Shown: positions 12,121-21,245 of the stretch, piece by piece | Position numbering within the stretch: position 1 is the first letter of the stretch | Layout of the letters: every line of letters starts with the position of its first letter | DNA from: RGIG6307 sp964424345 | Lineage (GTDB): Bacteria > Bacillota > Clostridia > Lachnospirales > Lachnospiraceae | Length of the DNA stretch: 64,000 nt | Reading direction: 5' to 3' | Assembly (NCBI GenBank): GCA_964424345.1 | Contig: CAYRIK010000002.1 | Location: 31,667-95,666, forward strand | Position numbers and translations under genes: made by a program | Notes under the pieces: model-generated | Seen by the model: the letters and a program-made list of their open reading frames with translations, nothing else | Told to the model about the DNA's origin: nothing | Database searches by the model: none

Positions 12121-15100
12121 TTATTTTGCAAGTCTGATTGTCTTAATTTCAAACGCTCTGAAGTCTAATGTAACGGACTTATCTGTTACTGTAAGTTCTT
12201 CTTTTACGTTTTCTAACATATCACAATCATACGCCTTAAATGTATCTGCATAATTTGCAAATAAAGTTGCCTTTGTAGCTGCCTTCTTAGATTCGTATAA
12301 ACGAACGATAATATCGCCGCTGCCATCTTCTGCTAATTTTACAGTATCGATGATAATATTGTCATTATCCATATGTAAATAGCTTGTATCGAGGCATCCA
12401 CCCTGTACTACTGCAGGTTTGATATTGATTTCGTAAGCCTGTTTTACAACATCGCTTGCTGTGAAATCGCCTTCCCATGCTGTAAATGCATATGTAAAGT
12501 TGTGTACGCGATTGTCTGTACGAAGTTCTGGACATGCACCGGAACGAAGCAATGTAAGTTCCATACTGTTTTCATTTACAGAAATACCATACTTGCAGTC
12601 ATTCATGATTGCTGCACCATGTGCGCCATCACGAAGTGCTGTATAACGATGGTTGCATACTTCAAAACGTTCTTTATCGTAAAGTCTGGAACGATGTGTA
12701 GGACGTTCTACATAACCAAACTGCATTTCGTTGATTGCATTTTCTGCATATACATCAACTGGGAATCCAACTTTAAGCAATCTGTGAAGTTCTTTCCAAT
12801 CTACTTCTGTTTCAAATTCTAATCTTCTGCTGTCTTTTGCAAGACGGATATACTGTGTATAAGTAGAATTTAATAATTTACCAGTAACCTTTAATACAGC
12901 TTCAATGCCCTGTGATACTAATTCTACATGAACATCATATGCACCTTCAATTTCCTGATATACATAGTTAGAGTCAATATCCCAACCATCCCATCTTCTA
13001 GGAACATCCTTGAAGAGACGGAAACGGTTCATAGCACCCTTTGCAAATTCTCTTCCGCTTTCTTTTAATACGAAAGAAGTTACTTCACCGCGTGCGTTTA
13101 CTGCTGCCTTTACAAGTGCATTTTCTAATACAAATCCATCTTCAGCTACAGTAACTGCTACATTTCCTTCTTTTACAGCCTGTGCTGTGTCTGCTGGTCT
13201 TAAAGATACTGCACCACAGCTTGGAAGGGTTACAACAGCCTTTAAGCCTTCTGGTGTATGCTCTACAGCTACATAAGTGCCATCTGCTAATACAGCACCC
13301 TGTTCAAAGCCTTCTGGTAATGTAATCAATGCTTTTCTTTCAAAACCAAGAGAGTTAAATACTGTAACTGCTGCCGCATTTTCATCCTTCTCTAATAATT
13401 TTGCCTGAGCATCCTTTAATAAAGCAGCAGCTTCTGCTAATACTTTATTGTGTAACTTTTCAGCTTCTACATATACTCTTGCAATAGAAGAACCAGGTAA
13501 AATGTCATGGAACTGATTTAATAAAACATCTTTCCAAAGTGCCTCTGTCTGCTGTGCTGGATATTCTGCACCTTCTAATGCAGCCGGCACTGCCCAAAAT
13601 TCTAATTCACGAAGTGCTTCTTCGCTCTTTCTATTGCCCTTCTTTACGGAAGCCTGAACAGTATAAGTACCTCTATGTGCAGTGAAATATAATTCACCAA
13701 CATATGTATTCTTTGGATCACCCTTCTGTTCCTGCATATCTTCAAAGAATTCTACAGGATCAGCAATCTTAATCTTAACGCCGCCTTCTAAGTCTTTCTG
13801 ACGGATTGCATATTCGATATGATCTCTTGTTGGGCCGCCGCCGCCATCACCATATCCGAATGGATACAGGAAGGCATCTAAATCTCTTGCCTGACTTCTA
13901 TTCTTCCAAACGCCATTGATTTCAATTGGGTGTGTTGGATATTCATACTTTGTTGGAAGGAAGGATACAATCTTAGATCCGTCCATACCCTGCCATGTAA
14001 AGTAATGATATGGGAACTGTTCGCCCTTATTGTAAGACCAGAAAATCTTCTGTGTTACAAGGTATTTTACACCACATCCATTTAAAATCTGTGGAAGTGC
14101 TGCAGTATAACCAAATGTATCTGGAAGCCATAATAATTCACTATCTACATCGAATACTTCTTTGTAATAACGCTTACCATATACTAACTGACGGATTAAT
14201 GCTTCACCGCCTGCCATATTTGTATCTGGTTCTACCCACATTGCACCATCTGCAATCCATCTGCCGTCTTTTGCAGCCTTTTTAATACGTTCAAATAATT
14301 CAGGATAATGTTCACGAACCATTTCATAACAAGCTGGCTGGCTTACTAAGAATTTATAATCTGGATATTCTTCTAATAAACGAAGCTGTGCTGCGAAAGT
14401 ACGTGCTGTCTTACGATATGTTTCCTGAAGAGGCCAACACCATGCAAGGTCTAAATGTGCATTACCAATTGCATAAAAGACTGGTGTAGAAGATCCGTTT
14501 ACTGCTTCCATAGCAGGACGGATTGCTTCACGAGCTGCACGATAAGAAGCATTTCTTGTCTCTCTGTCCTGTTCAAAGTCTACGATTAAAGTGAACTGCT
14601 CTAATGCATCACAAATCTTAGATGCTCGTAAAGAAGTATCATCTAATGTTTCTAATAACTTGAACAATGTATCTACGTCCATATATAACTGGTATGCATC
14701 TTCATTCCAGATACCATATGTACAAGTGCCAAGTGTTCTTCTAGCGCCTTCTTTTAATGGATCTTCAAACTGATGACCATCTGGAAGCACTGGACCTGTG
14801 TAACAACCATATCCTGCTGTTGCATAGTAATGACCAGCATATGTTTCCATTAAAATATCAAACTTATCTCCAGCTTTTGCATCTCTTGTAAGATAGTTGT
14901 CTACCATAAAGTGATGTTCATCGCTGATCCAGTCTGCTCTGTATGTACCAAAAGCCTGTCCATTTACAAAAAGTGTGGACTCTCCGCCTGGATTTAAGTT
15001 CATAACAATACGCTTGCCGTCTACACCTTCAGGAATAACTACGCTGCCTTTGAACCAGCAGTATTCCCATGTTTCGCCCCATGTAAAGCCTGGTTTTACT

Positions 15101-15258
15101 GCTTCAAATTCACAAGCCTGTGCCTGTTCCTGTGTAAGATATTCTTTTGTTCTGTGTGCTGTCCAGGAAATCTCGCCGATTGGCTGATATAATTCCTGCT
15201 TGAGAACTGCAATCCAGTTCTCAATACGGACTTTCCACTCTGAGTGCATAATATCCAT
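12121..15258 (-). CDS. Alpha-mannosidase, glycoside hydrolase family 38
   Basis: The 1045-residue enzyme has an N-terminal accessory region (1-255) and the GH38 catalytic domain from ~260. Zinc ligands are in AIGNAHLDLAW (His268, Asp270), and the catalytic nucleophile Asp380 is in LLWLPDTFGY. The mid-region helical domain and C-terminal beta domains follow. It hydrolyses terminal alpha-mannosides with retention. No signal peptide is present, so it acts on imported oligosaccharides. SD GGAGG lies 8 nt upstream. It starts 3 nt after the GH78 gene and is the last gene of the fructokinase-galM-GH78-GH38 operon. Confidence 0.94.
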   Translation of the reverse strand: MDIMHSEWKVRIENWIAVLKQELYQPIGEISWTAHRTKEYLTQEQAQACEFEAVKPGFTWGETWEYCWFKGSVVIPEGVDGKRIVMNLNPGGESTLFVNGQAFGTYRADWISDEHHFMVDNYLTRDAKAGDKFDILMETYAGHYYATAGYGCYTGPVLPDGHQFEDPLKEGARRTLGTCTYGIWNEDAYQLYMDVDTLFKLLETLDDTSLRASKICDALEQFTLIVDFEQDRETRNASYRAAREAIRPAMEAVNGSSTPVFYAIGNAHLDLAWCWPLQETYRKTARTFAAQLRLLEEYPDYKFLVSQPACYEMVREHYPELFERIKKAAKDGRWIADGAMWVEPDTNMAGGEALIRQLVYGKRYYKEVFDVDSELLWLPDTFGYTAALPQILNGCGVKYLVTQKIFWSYNKGEQFPYHYFTWQGMDGSKIVSFLPTKYEYPTHPIEINGVWKNRSQARDLDAFLYPFGYGDGGGGPTRDHIEYAIRQKDLEGGVKIKIADPVEFFEDMQEQKGDPKNTYVGELYFTAHRGTYTVQASVKKGNRKSEEALRELEFWAVPAALEGAEYPAQQTEALWKDVLLNQFHDILPGSSIARVYVEAEKLHNKVLAEAAALLKDAQAKLLEKDENAAAVTVFNSLGFERKALITLPEGFEQGAVLADGTYVAVEHTPEGLKAVVTLPSCGAVSLRPADTAQAVKEGNVAVTVAEDGFVLENALVKAAVNARGEVTSFVLKESGREFAKGAMNRFRLFKDVPRRWDGWDIDSNYVYQEIEGAYDVHVELVSQGIEAVLKVTGKLLNSTYTQYIRLAKDSRRLEFETEVDWKELHRLLKVGFPVDVYAENAINEMQFGYVERPTHRSRLYDKERFEVCNHRYTALRDGAHGAAIMNDCKYGISVNENSMELTLLRSGACPELRTDNRVHNFTYAFTAWEGDFTASDVVKQAYEINIKPAVVQGGCLDTSYLHMDNDNIIIDTVKLAEDGSGDIIVRLYESKKAATKATLFANYADTFKAYDCDMLENVKEELTVTDKSVTLDFRAFEIKTIRLAK

Positions 15259-15261
15259 ATA

Positions 15262-17895
15262 TTAATCCTCCATTTTAATTTCGTATGTTCCAGAAACAAA
15301 TTCTAAAACTGCTTTGCCGTTTTCTACAACAGCCTGTACCTTTTCTCCATTTGCAGTGATACACTCTGCAAATCTCTCTGGAAGGTATACTGTTCCATGA
15401 GAGCCAAATGGAATGGCAATCTTTACTGTAATCTGTTTTTCTTCTTTCTTCCAGTCACAAGAAACTTTACCATGCATACTTTCGTGTTCTGCCTTTGCAT
15501 AAGTTAATGCACTATCAATTGCTGGACGGAAGATAACATGCTTAAATCCTGGTTCTGCTTCATCTGGTGAAATACCTGCGATATATTTATACATATAAGA
15601 AGATAAATCAGAGAACATATGATGGTTGTGAGAGCCTTCTCCATTCCAGCACTCCCAAAGTGTTGTTGCACCTCTTGAGAGCCATTCTGCAATACCAGGG
15701 AATGTCTTTTGCTCTAACATAACAGTACCGATGTCACCATAACCTTCTTTTCCTAATGTATGCATTACAAACTTACAGCCAAGTACACCGAAATCTACAT
15801 GATAATCTTTTGCTGCAATCTGCTCTAACAACTTGTCTAACAGACCTTTCTTTTCAGCATCGTCATCATACAAACCAAAGAACAACATAACTGCTGTTGC
15901 TGTCTGACAATCACCTTTTACAAGATTATTTGCTTTGTCATAGAACTTACTGCGGAATGCACTGCGGATATTTCCTGCAAGTTCTGTATAATATGCTTCG
16001 TCTTCTTTATTTTCAAAGATTTTTGCAAGTTTTACCATAGTCATAGCAGCATTATAGAAGAAACCTGTATCAGAAACTTCTTTTGGACACTTATAAGAAC
16101 CCATATTTACTGCAAGTGCTGGACCTTCAAATGGTGCGCACCAGTCACCTGTACCATAGCAAAGTGTATAATCTTCTGTCATGCTCAGCATGAACTCGAT
16201 GTTTTTCTTAATTGCATCGTAGTTGTCTTTTAAGATTTCAAGGTCATTGTTGTATAAGTATAAATACCATGGAATATTTACCAATGCTGCTGACCAGTCA
16301 GGACCCATAAGACCTGAATAACCCCAGCCTGGAGATGGTACAATACAAGGAATCTGACCTGCTGGACGCTGAGAACTTCTCATATCCTGACTCCACTTTG
16401 TAAAGAATGCACGAGAGCCAAAGTTTGTAAGCATCTGCTCACAAGAAAGCATTGTGTCACCTGTCCATCCATTCTTTTCTCTATGTGGATTGTCAGTTGG
16501 GAATGATTCCATATTAGAGATAGAAGCCCAACGGCAAAGATGCTGTAAACGGTTCAAAGAATCGTTAGAACATTCAAACGCACCGATGTCTGTTACATCT
16601 GTACAAATTGCCACACCTACAATATCAGAAAGCTCTGGTTCATAATCAAGACCAGTTACTTCAATATACTGGAAGCCATGATAACAGAATCTTGCATGCC
16701 AGCTTTCTGCTTCATTGCTCTTTTTGATATACTTATCTGTCTGGAACCCGTCTGTTCTTACGAAATGACCAAGCATTACCAGTTCATTTTCTTTATCTAA
16801 TACGTCAGAATAACGGAAGGTAGCTTCTGTTCCTGCTGCTCCGTAAAGTGTATATTCTCCGTATCCTGCAAGGTTTTGTCCGATATCAAAAATCCAGCCG
16901 CCATTTTTGCTCTTCCACTTTTTCACTGCTGGGAATTTTTTGTATACACGAATTGGCTGCATTTCCTGAGCACGCATAACACCGCCAGGACTCTTCCAAA
17001 CTTTACCGTTCTGCCACTGTGTATCGTCAAATCCTACGCTTGCCCAGTCACCTAATTCCTTATTTGCATCATACTGTTCACCATTACGGATACCAGTAAA
17101 GATAATAGGGCCTTGATCTGTTACTTTCCAATCAGAACCAGAAACAACTTTCTCTGTTGTATCATCTTCATATGTAATCTTTAATTCGCAGATCATCTTT
17201 GGGAAGTTACGCCATGTAGCATCACAAGTTCCCCAGTTATCTTCTGAGAAATGATAATAGAATCCAGTACCAACGTTAACGCCGATTGCATTGCGTCCTT
17301 CCTGTAATAAGGAAGCTACATCATACTGCATGTATAAAACATCTTTGTCATATGCAGTAAAACCAGGAGATAATAAGCCATCATCTGTTCTCTTGCCATT
17401 GATATAGCTTTCAAAATATCCAAGACCGCAAATAGTCAAATATGCACTTTTTACGCTCTTTGTAGCATCAAATTCATGACGGAAATAATAAGCACCCTTG
17501 AAGTTTCTGTCAGGTCTCTGGATAATAATCCATTTGCCCTGCCATGCTTCGTCTAACTTTCCTGTTACAAATGTGCCTTCTGCATTGCGTGCAGTTTCGC
17601 CATTTACTGTTTCTGTTTCACAAGAAAAATAATATCTTGTTACAGGTGCAAGCTTCTTGCCTTCATAGGAAATCAATACGGTATTGTCGTCTTCTACCCA
17701 ACCGCTGTCCCACATATCTGCTGTGTCGCCGTTTACACATGCTTCTTTAGAAGAATATACGCAAATACGACGTTTTTTCTGTACATCACCCTGATGATCG
17801 GATGCTGCTTTATAAGAAAAACGTGGAGTAGTGTCTACACCACATGGATTATTTAAATAATTGACTGTCAAATCATATACATGTAAGCCCATCAT
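15262..17895 (-). CDS. Alpha-L-rhamnosidase, glycoside hydrolase family 78
   Basis: This 877-residue protein has the Bac_rhamnosid order: an N-terminal fibronectin-like part, a jelly-roll around 130-310, an (alpha/alpha)6 barrel from ~430, and a C-terminal beta domain. The catalytic acid motif is DNPHREKNGWTGD (468-480) with Glu473. It releases terminal L-rhamnose from glycans or plant glycosides. There is no signal peptide, so it is cytoplasmic. SD GGGAGG precedes a double ATG. It is tightly packed between galM (17 nt) and the GH38 gene (3 nt). Confidence 0.93.
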   Translation of the reverse strand: MMGLHVYDLTVNYLNNPCGVDTTPRFSYKAASDHQGDVQKKRRICVYSSKEACVNGDTADMWDSGWVEDDNTVLISYEGKKLAPVTRYYFSCETETVNGETARNAEGTFVTGKLDEAWQGKWIIIQRPDRNFKGAYYFRHEFDATKSVKSAYLTICGLGYFESYINGKRTDDGLLSPGFTAYDKDVLYMQYDVASLLQEGRNAIGVNVGTGFYYHFSEDNWGTCDATWRNFPKMICELKITYEDDTTEKVVSGSDWKVTDQGPIIFTGIRNGEQYDANKELGDWASVGFDDTQWQNGKVWKSPGGVMRAQEMQPIRVYKKFPAVKKWKSKNGGWIFDIGQNLAGYGEYTLYGAAGTEATFRYSDVLDKENELVMLGHFVRTDGFQTDKYIKKSNEAESWHARFCYHGFQYIEVTGLDYEPELSDIVGVAICTDVTDIGAFECSNDSLNRLQHLCRWASISNMESFPTDNPHREKNGWTGDTMLSCEQMLTNFGSRAFFTKWSQDMRSSQRPAGQIPCIVPSPGWGYSGLMGPDWSAALVNIPWYLYLYNNDLEILKDNYDAIKKNIEFMLSMTEDYTLCYGTGDWCAPFEGPALAVNMGSYKCPKEVSDTGFFYNAAMTMVKLAKIFENKEDEAYYTELAGNIRSAFRSKFYDKANNLVKGDCQTATAVMLFFGLYDDDAEKKGLLDKLLEQIAAKDYHVDFGVLGCKFVMHTLGKEGYGDIGTVMLEQKTFPGIAEWLSRGATTLWECWNGEGSHNHHMFSDLSSYMYKYIAGISPDEAEPGFKHVIFRPAIDSALTYAKAEHESMHGKVSCDWKKEEKQITVKIAIPFGSHGTVYLPERFAECITANGEKVQAVVENGKAVLEFVSGTYEIKMED

Positions 17896-17912
17896 TTAAC
17901 GCCTCCCGAATT

Positions 17913-18962
17913 TTATTTTTGTACCCCAAAGCGATAAATTGTGCGGGAAGTAAATACTTTACCTGCTTCTAATATGCTGCTTGGGAAGTTTGGTTCTTTG
18001 CACGCATTTGGATAAAACTGTGTTTCAAAGCAAATACCTGCACGTTTGCCATATACTGCACCAGCTTTTCCTTTTGTACCATCTAAGAAGTTTCCTGAAT
18101 ATACCTGCATACCGCATAAGTCAGTGAATACTTCCATTGTAATGCCTGTTTCGTTGCTCTTAATCTTAGCAACCTTCTTTAATACACCATCGTTTGCAAA
18201 GCAATAGTTATGGTCATATCCGCCACCGATATTTAAAGCAGAAAAATCAGCATCAATATCCTGACCTACCGTTTTAGCAGTACGGAAATCCATTGGTGTT
18301 CCTTCTACAGGAGCAATTTCTCCAGTTGGAATCAATTCTTCATCTGTTGGAAGAAATGCATCTGCATAAATTTCCATTTCATGACCAAGAATATCTCCGC
18401 TATTATGTCCGCCAAGATTGAAATAAGAATGATTTGTTGGATTTACTACAGTTGTTTTATCACTCACCATTGTATAATCGATTACAAGCTCATTGTCATT
18501 TGTCAATGTGTAACGGATTGTCTGATCTAAATTACCTGGAAATTTCTGTTCCATATGTGGACTTACTCTCTTTAATTCCACATAACTGCCTTCGTTGCTC
18601 TCTCCTGTTGTTGCTTCGTAAAATTTTGTGTGGGAACGGTCGAAACCACTATGCAGGTTATTCTTGTTATCATTTTGATCTAATTCGTAAGAAACACCGT
18701 CTATTGTTACTTCTGCTCCCTGAATACGATTGCCGTTACGGCCTATGTAAGCACCAAATCCACAGTCATTGTCGTAGTATTCCTCTAATGTATCATAGCC
18801 TAACTGTACATCCACAAGTGCACCGTTTTTGTCAGCTGTACGAATTGCTACAAGCAATGCACCAAAGTCAGATACTTCGATTTCCATACCATTTTGATTG
18901 GTAAGTACATATTTACTCGCTTCTTTACCGTCGTGTGTAATGCCAAATTTCAATTTCTGCAT
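17913..18962 (-). CDS. galM: Aldose 1-epimerase (mutarotase)
   Basis: The 349-residue beta-sandwich enzyme has the conserved His motif NPTNHSYFN and a C-terminal catalytic Glu in GICFETQFYPNA. It interconverts alpha and beta anomers of free hexoses, feeding glycosidase products into kinases. The start at 18962 (MQKLKFGIT) is set by AGAGGTG about 8 nt upstream; the longer frame to 19067 runs into the preceding kinase gene. It lies 29 nt after the kinase gene in the same operon. Confidence 0.93.
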   Translation of the reverse strand: MQKLKFGITHDGKEASKYVLTNQNGMEIEVSDFGALLVAIRTADKNGALVDVQLGYDTLEEYYDNDCGFGAYIGRNGNRIQGAEVTIDGVSYELDQNDNKNNLHSGFDRSHTKFYEATTGESNEGSYVELKRVSPHMEQKFPGNLDQTIRYTLTNDNELVIDYTMVSDKTTVVNPTNHSYFNLGGHNSGDILGHEMEIYADAFLPTDEELIPTGEIAPVEGTPMDFRTAKTVGQDIDADFSALNIGGGYDHNYCFANDGVLKKVAKIKSNETGITMEVFTDLCGMQVYSGNFLDGTKGKAGAVYGKRAGICFETQFYPNACKEPNFPSSILEAGKVFTSRTIYRFGVQK

Positions 18963-18991
18963 GGGGTTACACCTCTTTCTGTTTTTATTTA

Positions 18992-19948
18992 TTATGAACG
19001 AGCTAAACGTGCTGCAACATCTTCTGGTGAAGGCATAGCAGGAATTGCTCCTCTTTTTTCTACACAAAGGCTTGCTACTGCATTACCAAACTTTACAAAT
19101 GCAGCTGCTTCTTCTAATGTAACATCAGCAGGCTTTTTACCACTTTCAATAAGCTGATTTAAGAAACCGCCCCAGAAAGAGTCACCAGCACCTGTTGTAT
19201 CTACCATGTTTGCTTTGTAACCTGGAACTGTTACACTGCCTTCTTTGGTACATACTAATGCGCCATCTGCTCCAAGTGTTACTGCTACGATAGAAATACC
19301 CATACCAAGTAACTTTTCTGCTGCCTTCTTTGGATCTGCTTCATCTGTTAAAAGTGCTGTTTCTTCATCAGAAAGCTTCATAACATCTACATAAGACAAT
19401 ACAGAACGCATTCCTTCCATAGCTGCTTCTTTGCTGTCCCATAAAGGTGCACGATAATTTGGATCATAAGAAACAACAACACCATTTTCTTTTGCTGTCT
19501 CTAATGCCGCAAATGTTGTAGATTTTGCTGGATCTGCTGTTAAAGAAAGAGAACCGATATGTAAAATCTTGCTGTCTTTGATAATATCTTTCTTTAATTC
19601 TTCTTCGGTAAGGCAAGTATCTGCACCTGGCTTACGAGCAAATGAGAAGCTTCTTTCACCACTCTCAGAAAGTGCTACGAAAGCAAGTGTTGTAAATACA
19701 CTGTCATCTTCTGCCAAACCTTCTGTATTGATAGCATTATCCTCTAATACAGATTTTAAAAATGCACCATGCATATCTTTTCCGATTTTTCCAAGAAATG
19801 CTGTCTTTTTGTCAAATTTACTAAGACAAGTCAATACGTTTGCAGGTGCTCCGCCCGGATTTTGTTCAAAAAGTCTCTGACCGGCTGCGGACTTACCACA
19901 TGGGGTAAAATCAATTAATATTTCGCCTAAAGCTGTTACGTCAAACAA
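18992..19948 (-). CDS. scrK: Fructokinase-type PfkB carbohydrate kinase
   Basis: This 318-residue ribokinase-fold sugar kinase has an N-terminal substrate region (PGGAPANVLTCLS) and the C-terminal PfkB signature DTTGAGDSFWGGF with the catalytic Asp. The closest pattern is bacterial fructokinase; fructose or a related ketose from the operon sugars is likely. The start is TTG (19948) with SD GGAGG 8 nt upstream, since no ATG fits. It is the first gene of the glycan operon, behind the possible promoter at 20030-20058 and a leader hairpin at 19980-20011. Confidence 0.88.
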   Translation of the reverse strand: MFDVTALGEILIDFTPCGKSAAGQRLFEQNPGGAPANVLTCLSKFDKKTAFLGKIGKDMHGAFLKSVLEDNAINTEGLAEDDSVFTTLAFVALSESGERSFSFARKPGADTCLTEEELKKDIIKDSKILHIGSLSLTADPAKSTTFAALETAKENGVVVSYDPNYRAPLWDSKEAAMEGMRSVLSYVDVMKLSDEETALLTDEADPKKAAEKLLGMGISIVAVTLGADGALVCTKEGSVTVPGYKANMVDTTGAGDSFWGGFLNQLIESGKKPADVTLEEAAAFVKFGNAVASLCVEKRGAIPAMPSPEDVAARLARS

Positions 19949-19979
19949 TTAGGTTTCCTCCATCTCATATAATTTGCGT

Positions 19980-20011
19980 TTTGGGAATATCTTTTGATAA
20001 ATACTCCCAAA
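19980..20011. promoter_or_regulatory. Leader hairpin or operator upstream of the glycan operon
   Basis: TTTGGGA (19980-19986) and TCCCAAA (20005-20011) form a stem with extra ATATC/GATA pairing inside. It lies between the likely transcription start (~20023) and the TTG start of the kinase gene. It could bind a regulator that senses the operon sugars. No regulator gene is adjacent. Confidence 0.45.
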
Positions 20012-20029
20012 CCCACTTTTCTACTTTTA

Positions 20030-20058
20030 AAGATACCATTTATCTGCACAAAAAACAA
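20030..20058 (-). promoter_or_regulatory. Probable promoter of the glycan operon
   Basis: On the minus strand, TTGTTT (20053-20058), 17-nt spacer, TATCTT (20030-20035). The boxes are a moderate match to the sigma-A consensus. Confidence 0.45.
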
Positions 20059-20072
20059 CTGTTTCTGAAAAA

Positions 20073-21110
20073 TTAAGTCCTTTCAAATACAATCCCATGT
20101 GCAATAGAAGGAATCGTCATATTTTCTTCGCTCCTTGTTTTGCTAAGAAGTGCCCCCGTCGGCACAAAAAGTACTCGTTTCCAAGTTCCATCCCATAATT
20201 TAGGCAATATATAAGCCGATAATATTGTTGCACTGCATCCGCATCCGCTTCCGCCTGCATGCACATCTTCTTTTTCCCTATCATAGATTAAAAGTCCGCA
20301 GTCACTATGCTTTTGTGCAATATCCATTCCTTCTAAAGAAAGCAGATCATACAATGCTGTAGCTCCGATTTCTCCTAAATCTCCTGTAAAAATCTGGTCA
20401 TAATCATCTAAAGAAAATGGTAGTTCCCGCAATGCTGAAGAAATGGTAAGTGCTGCTGCCGGTGCCATGCATCCACCCATATTTTGAGCATCTTTTAAAC
20501 CGGCATCTACAATTTCTCCCATAACAATATGTGAGATTTTAACAGAATGTTTTTTGGATTTGTTTTCTTTTTCATTTAGTAAAAATGCTCCGCATCCTGT
20601 CACCGTCCATGTTGCAGACAGCGGTCGTTGTGTCCCATATCCCAACGGAAAACGAAACTCTTTTTCTGCACTTCCAAAATGAGAACTTGTCATTGCAGCT
20701 ACACGTTTTGCATAACCACTCGCTACAAAAATACTTCCGATTGCCAACGCAGCTCCACAATTAGAACATGCCCCATAAATATTGTAACCTGGAATGCTGA
20801 ATGCGTTTAAACTATAGCTGGAAGCTGTTGTCTGACTGAGCAAGTCTCCTGCAAAAATGCAGTCAATTTCTGCTTGTGTTATACCTGCTTTTTGCATAAC
20901 AGTCGTCAATGTCCGTTTTTGCAGTTCGCTTTCTGCTTCTTCCCAACTATCCATTCCAAAGAACGGGTCTTTACAAATTTGATCAAACCCTTCTGCAAAA
21001 TAACTTGTCCCTTCTTTTGGTCCTGTTACACTTGCACTTTCCTCTACATAAACTGGTGTTTGTAAGCTTATACAACGTTTTCTTGTTTTTTGCGTATCAC
21101 TTAATTTCAT
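20073..21110 (-). CDS. spoVAD: Stage V sporulation protein AD
   Basis: This 345-residue thiolase-fold (ketoacyl synthase-like) protein has GACSNCGAALAIGS near residue 110 and a C-terminal AGGSGCGCSATILSAYILP motif typical of SpoVAD. SpoVAD binds dipicolinic acid and is part of the SpoVA channel loading it into the spore core. The start at 21110 has SD AAAGGAG 8 nt upstream. SpoVAD normally sits between spoVAC and spoVAE; neither is adjacent here, so this copy stands alone. A CATACTA box at 21131-21137 resembles a SigF/SigG -10. Confidence 0.9.
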   Translation of the reverse strand: MKLSDTQKTRKRCISLQTPVYVEESASVTGPKEGTSYFAEGFDQICKDPFFGMDSWEEAESELQKRTLTTVMQKAGITQAEIDCIFAGDLLSQTTASSYSLNAFSIPGYNIYGACSNCGAALAIGSIFVASGYAKRVAAMTSSHFGSAEKEFRFPLGYGTQRPLSATWTVTGCGAFLLNEKENKSKKHSVKISHIVMGEIVDAGLKDAQNMGGCMAPAAALTISSALRELPFSLDDYDQIFTGDLGEIGATALYDLLSLEGMDIAQKHSDCGLLIYDREKEDVHAGGSGCGCSATILSAYILPKLWDGTWKRVLFVPTGALLSKTRSEENMTIPSIAHGIVFERT

Positions 21111-21130
21111 ACTTTTCACTCCTTTTGTGC

Positions 21131-21137
21131 TAGTATG
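21131..21137 (-). promoter_or_regulatory. Possible forespore sigma -10 element upstream of spoVAD
   Basis: CATACTA on the minus strand matches the SigF/SigG -10 core and lies 20 nt before the start. No good GNATR -35 sits at 17-18 nt; only AT-rich sequence does. The biology fits, but the motif is weak. Confidence 0.4.
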
Positions 21138-21178
21138 CCCTCTTTCAAGAATCTTAATATATTTTCTCGATATATTCG

Positions 21179-21206
21179 TTGACAGTTTTTTGTATTCTGT
21201 TAGAAT
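21179..21206 (+). promoter_or_regulatory. Promoter of the aminotransferase-cupin-glycosyltransferase operon
   Basis: TTGACA (21179-21184), 16-nt spacer, TAGAAT (21201-21206), 40 nt upstream of the aminotransferase start. It diverges from spoVAD. Confidence 0.75.
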
Positions 21207-21245
21207 AGAAGATGTATAGTTATGTTTCACGAAAGGTACACATTT

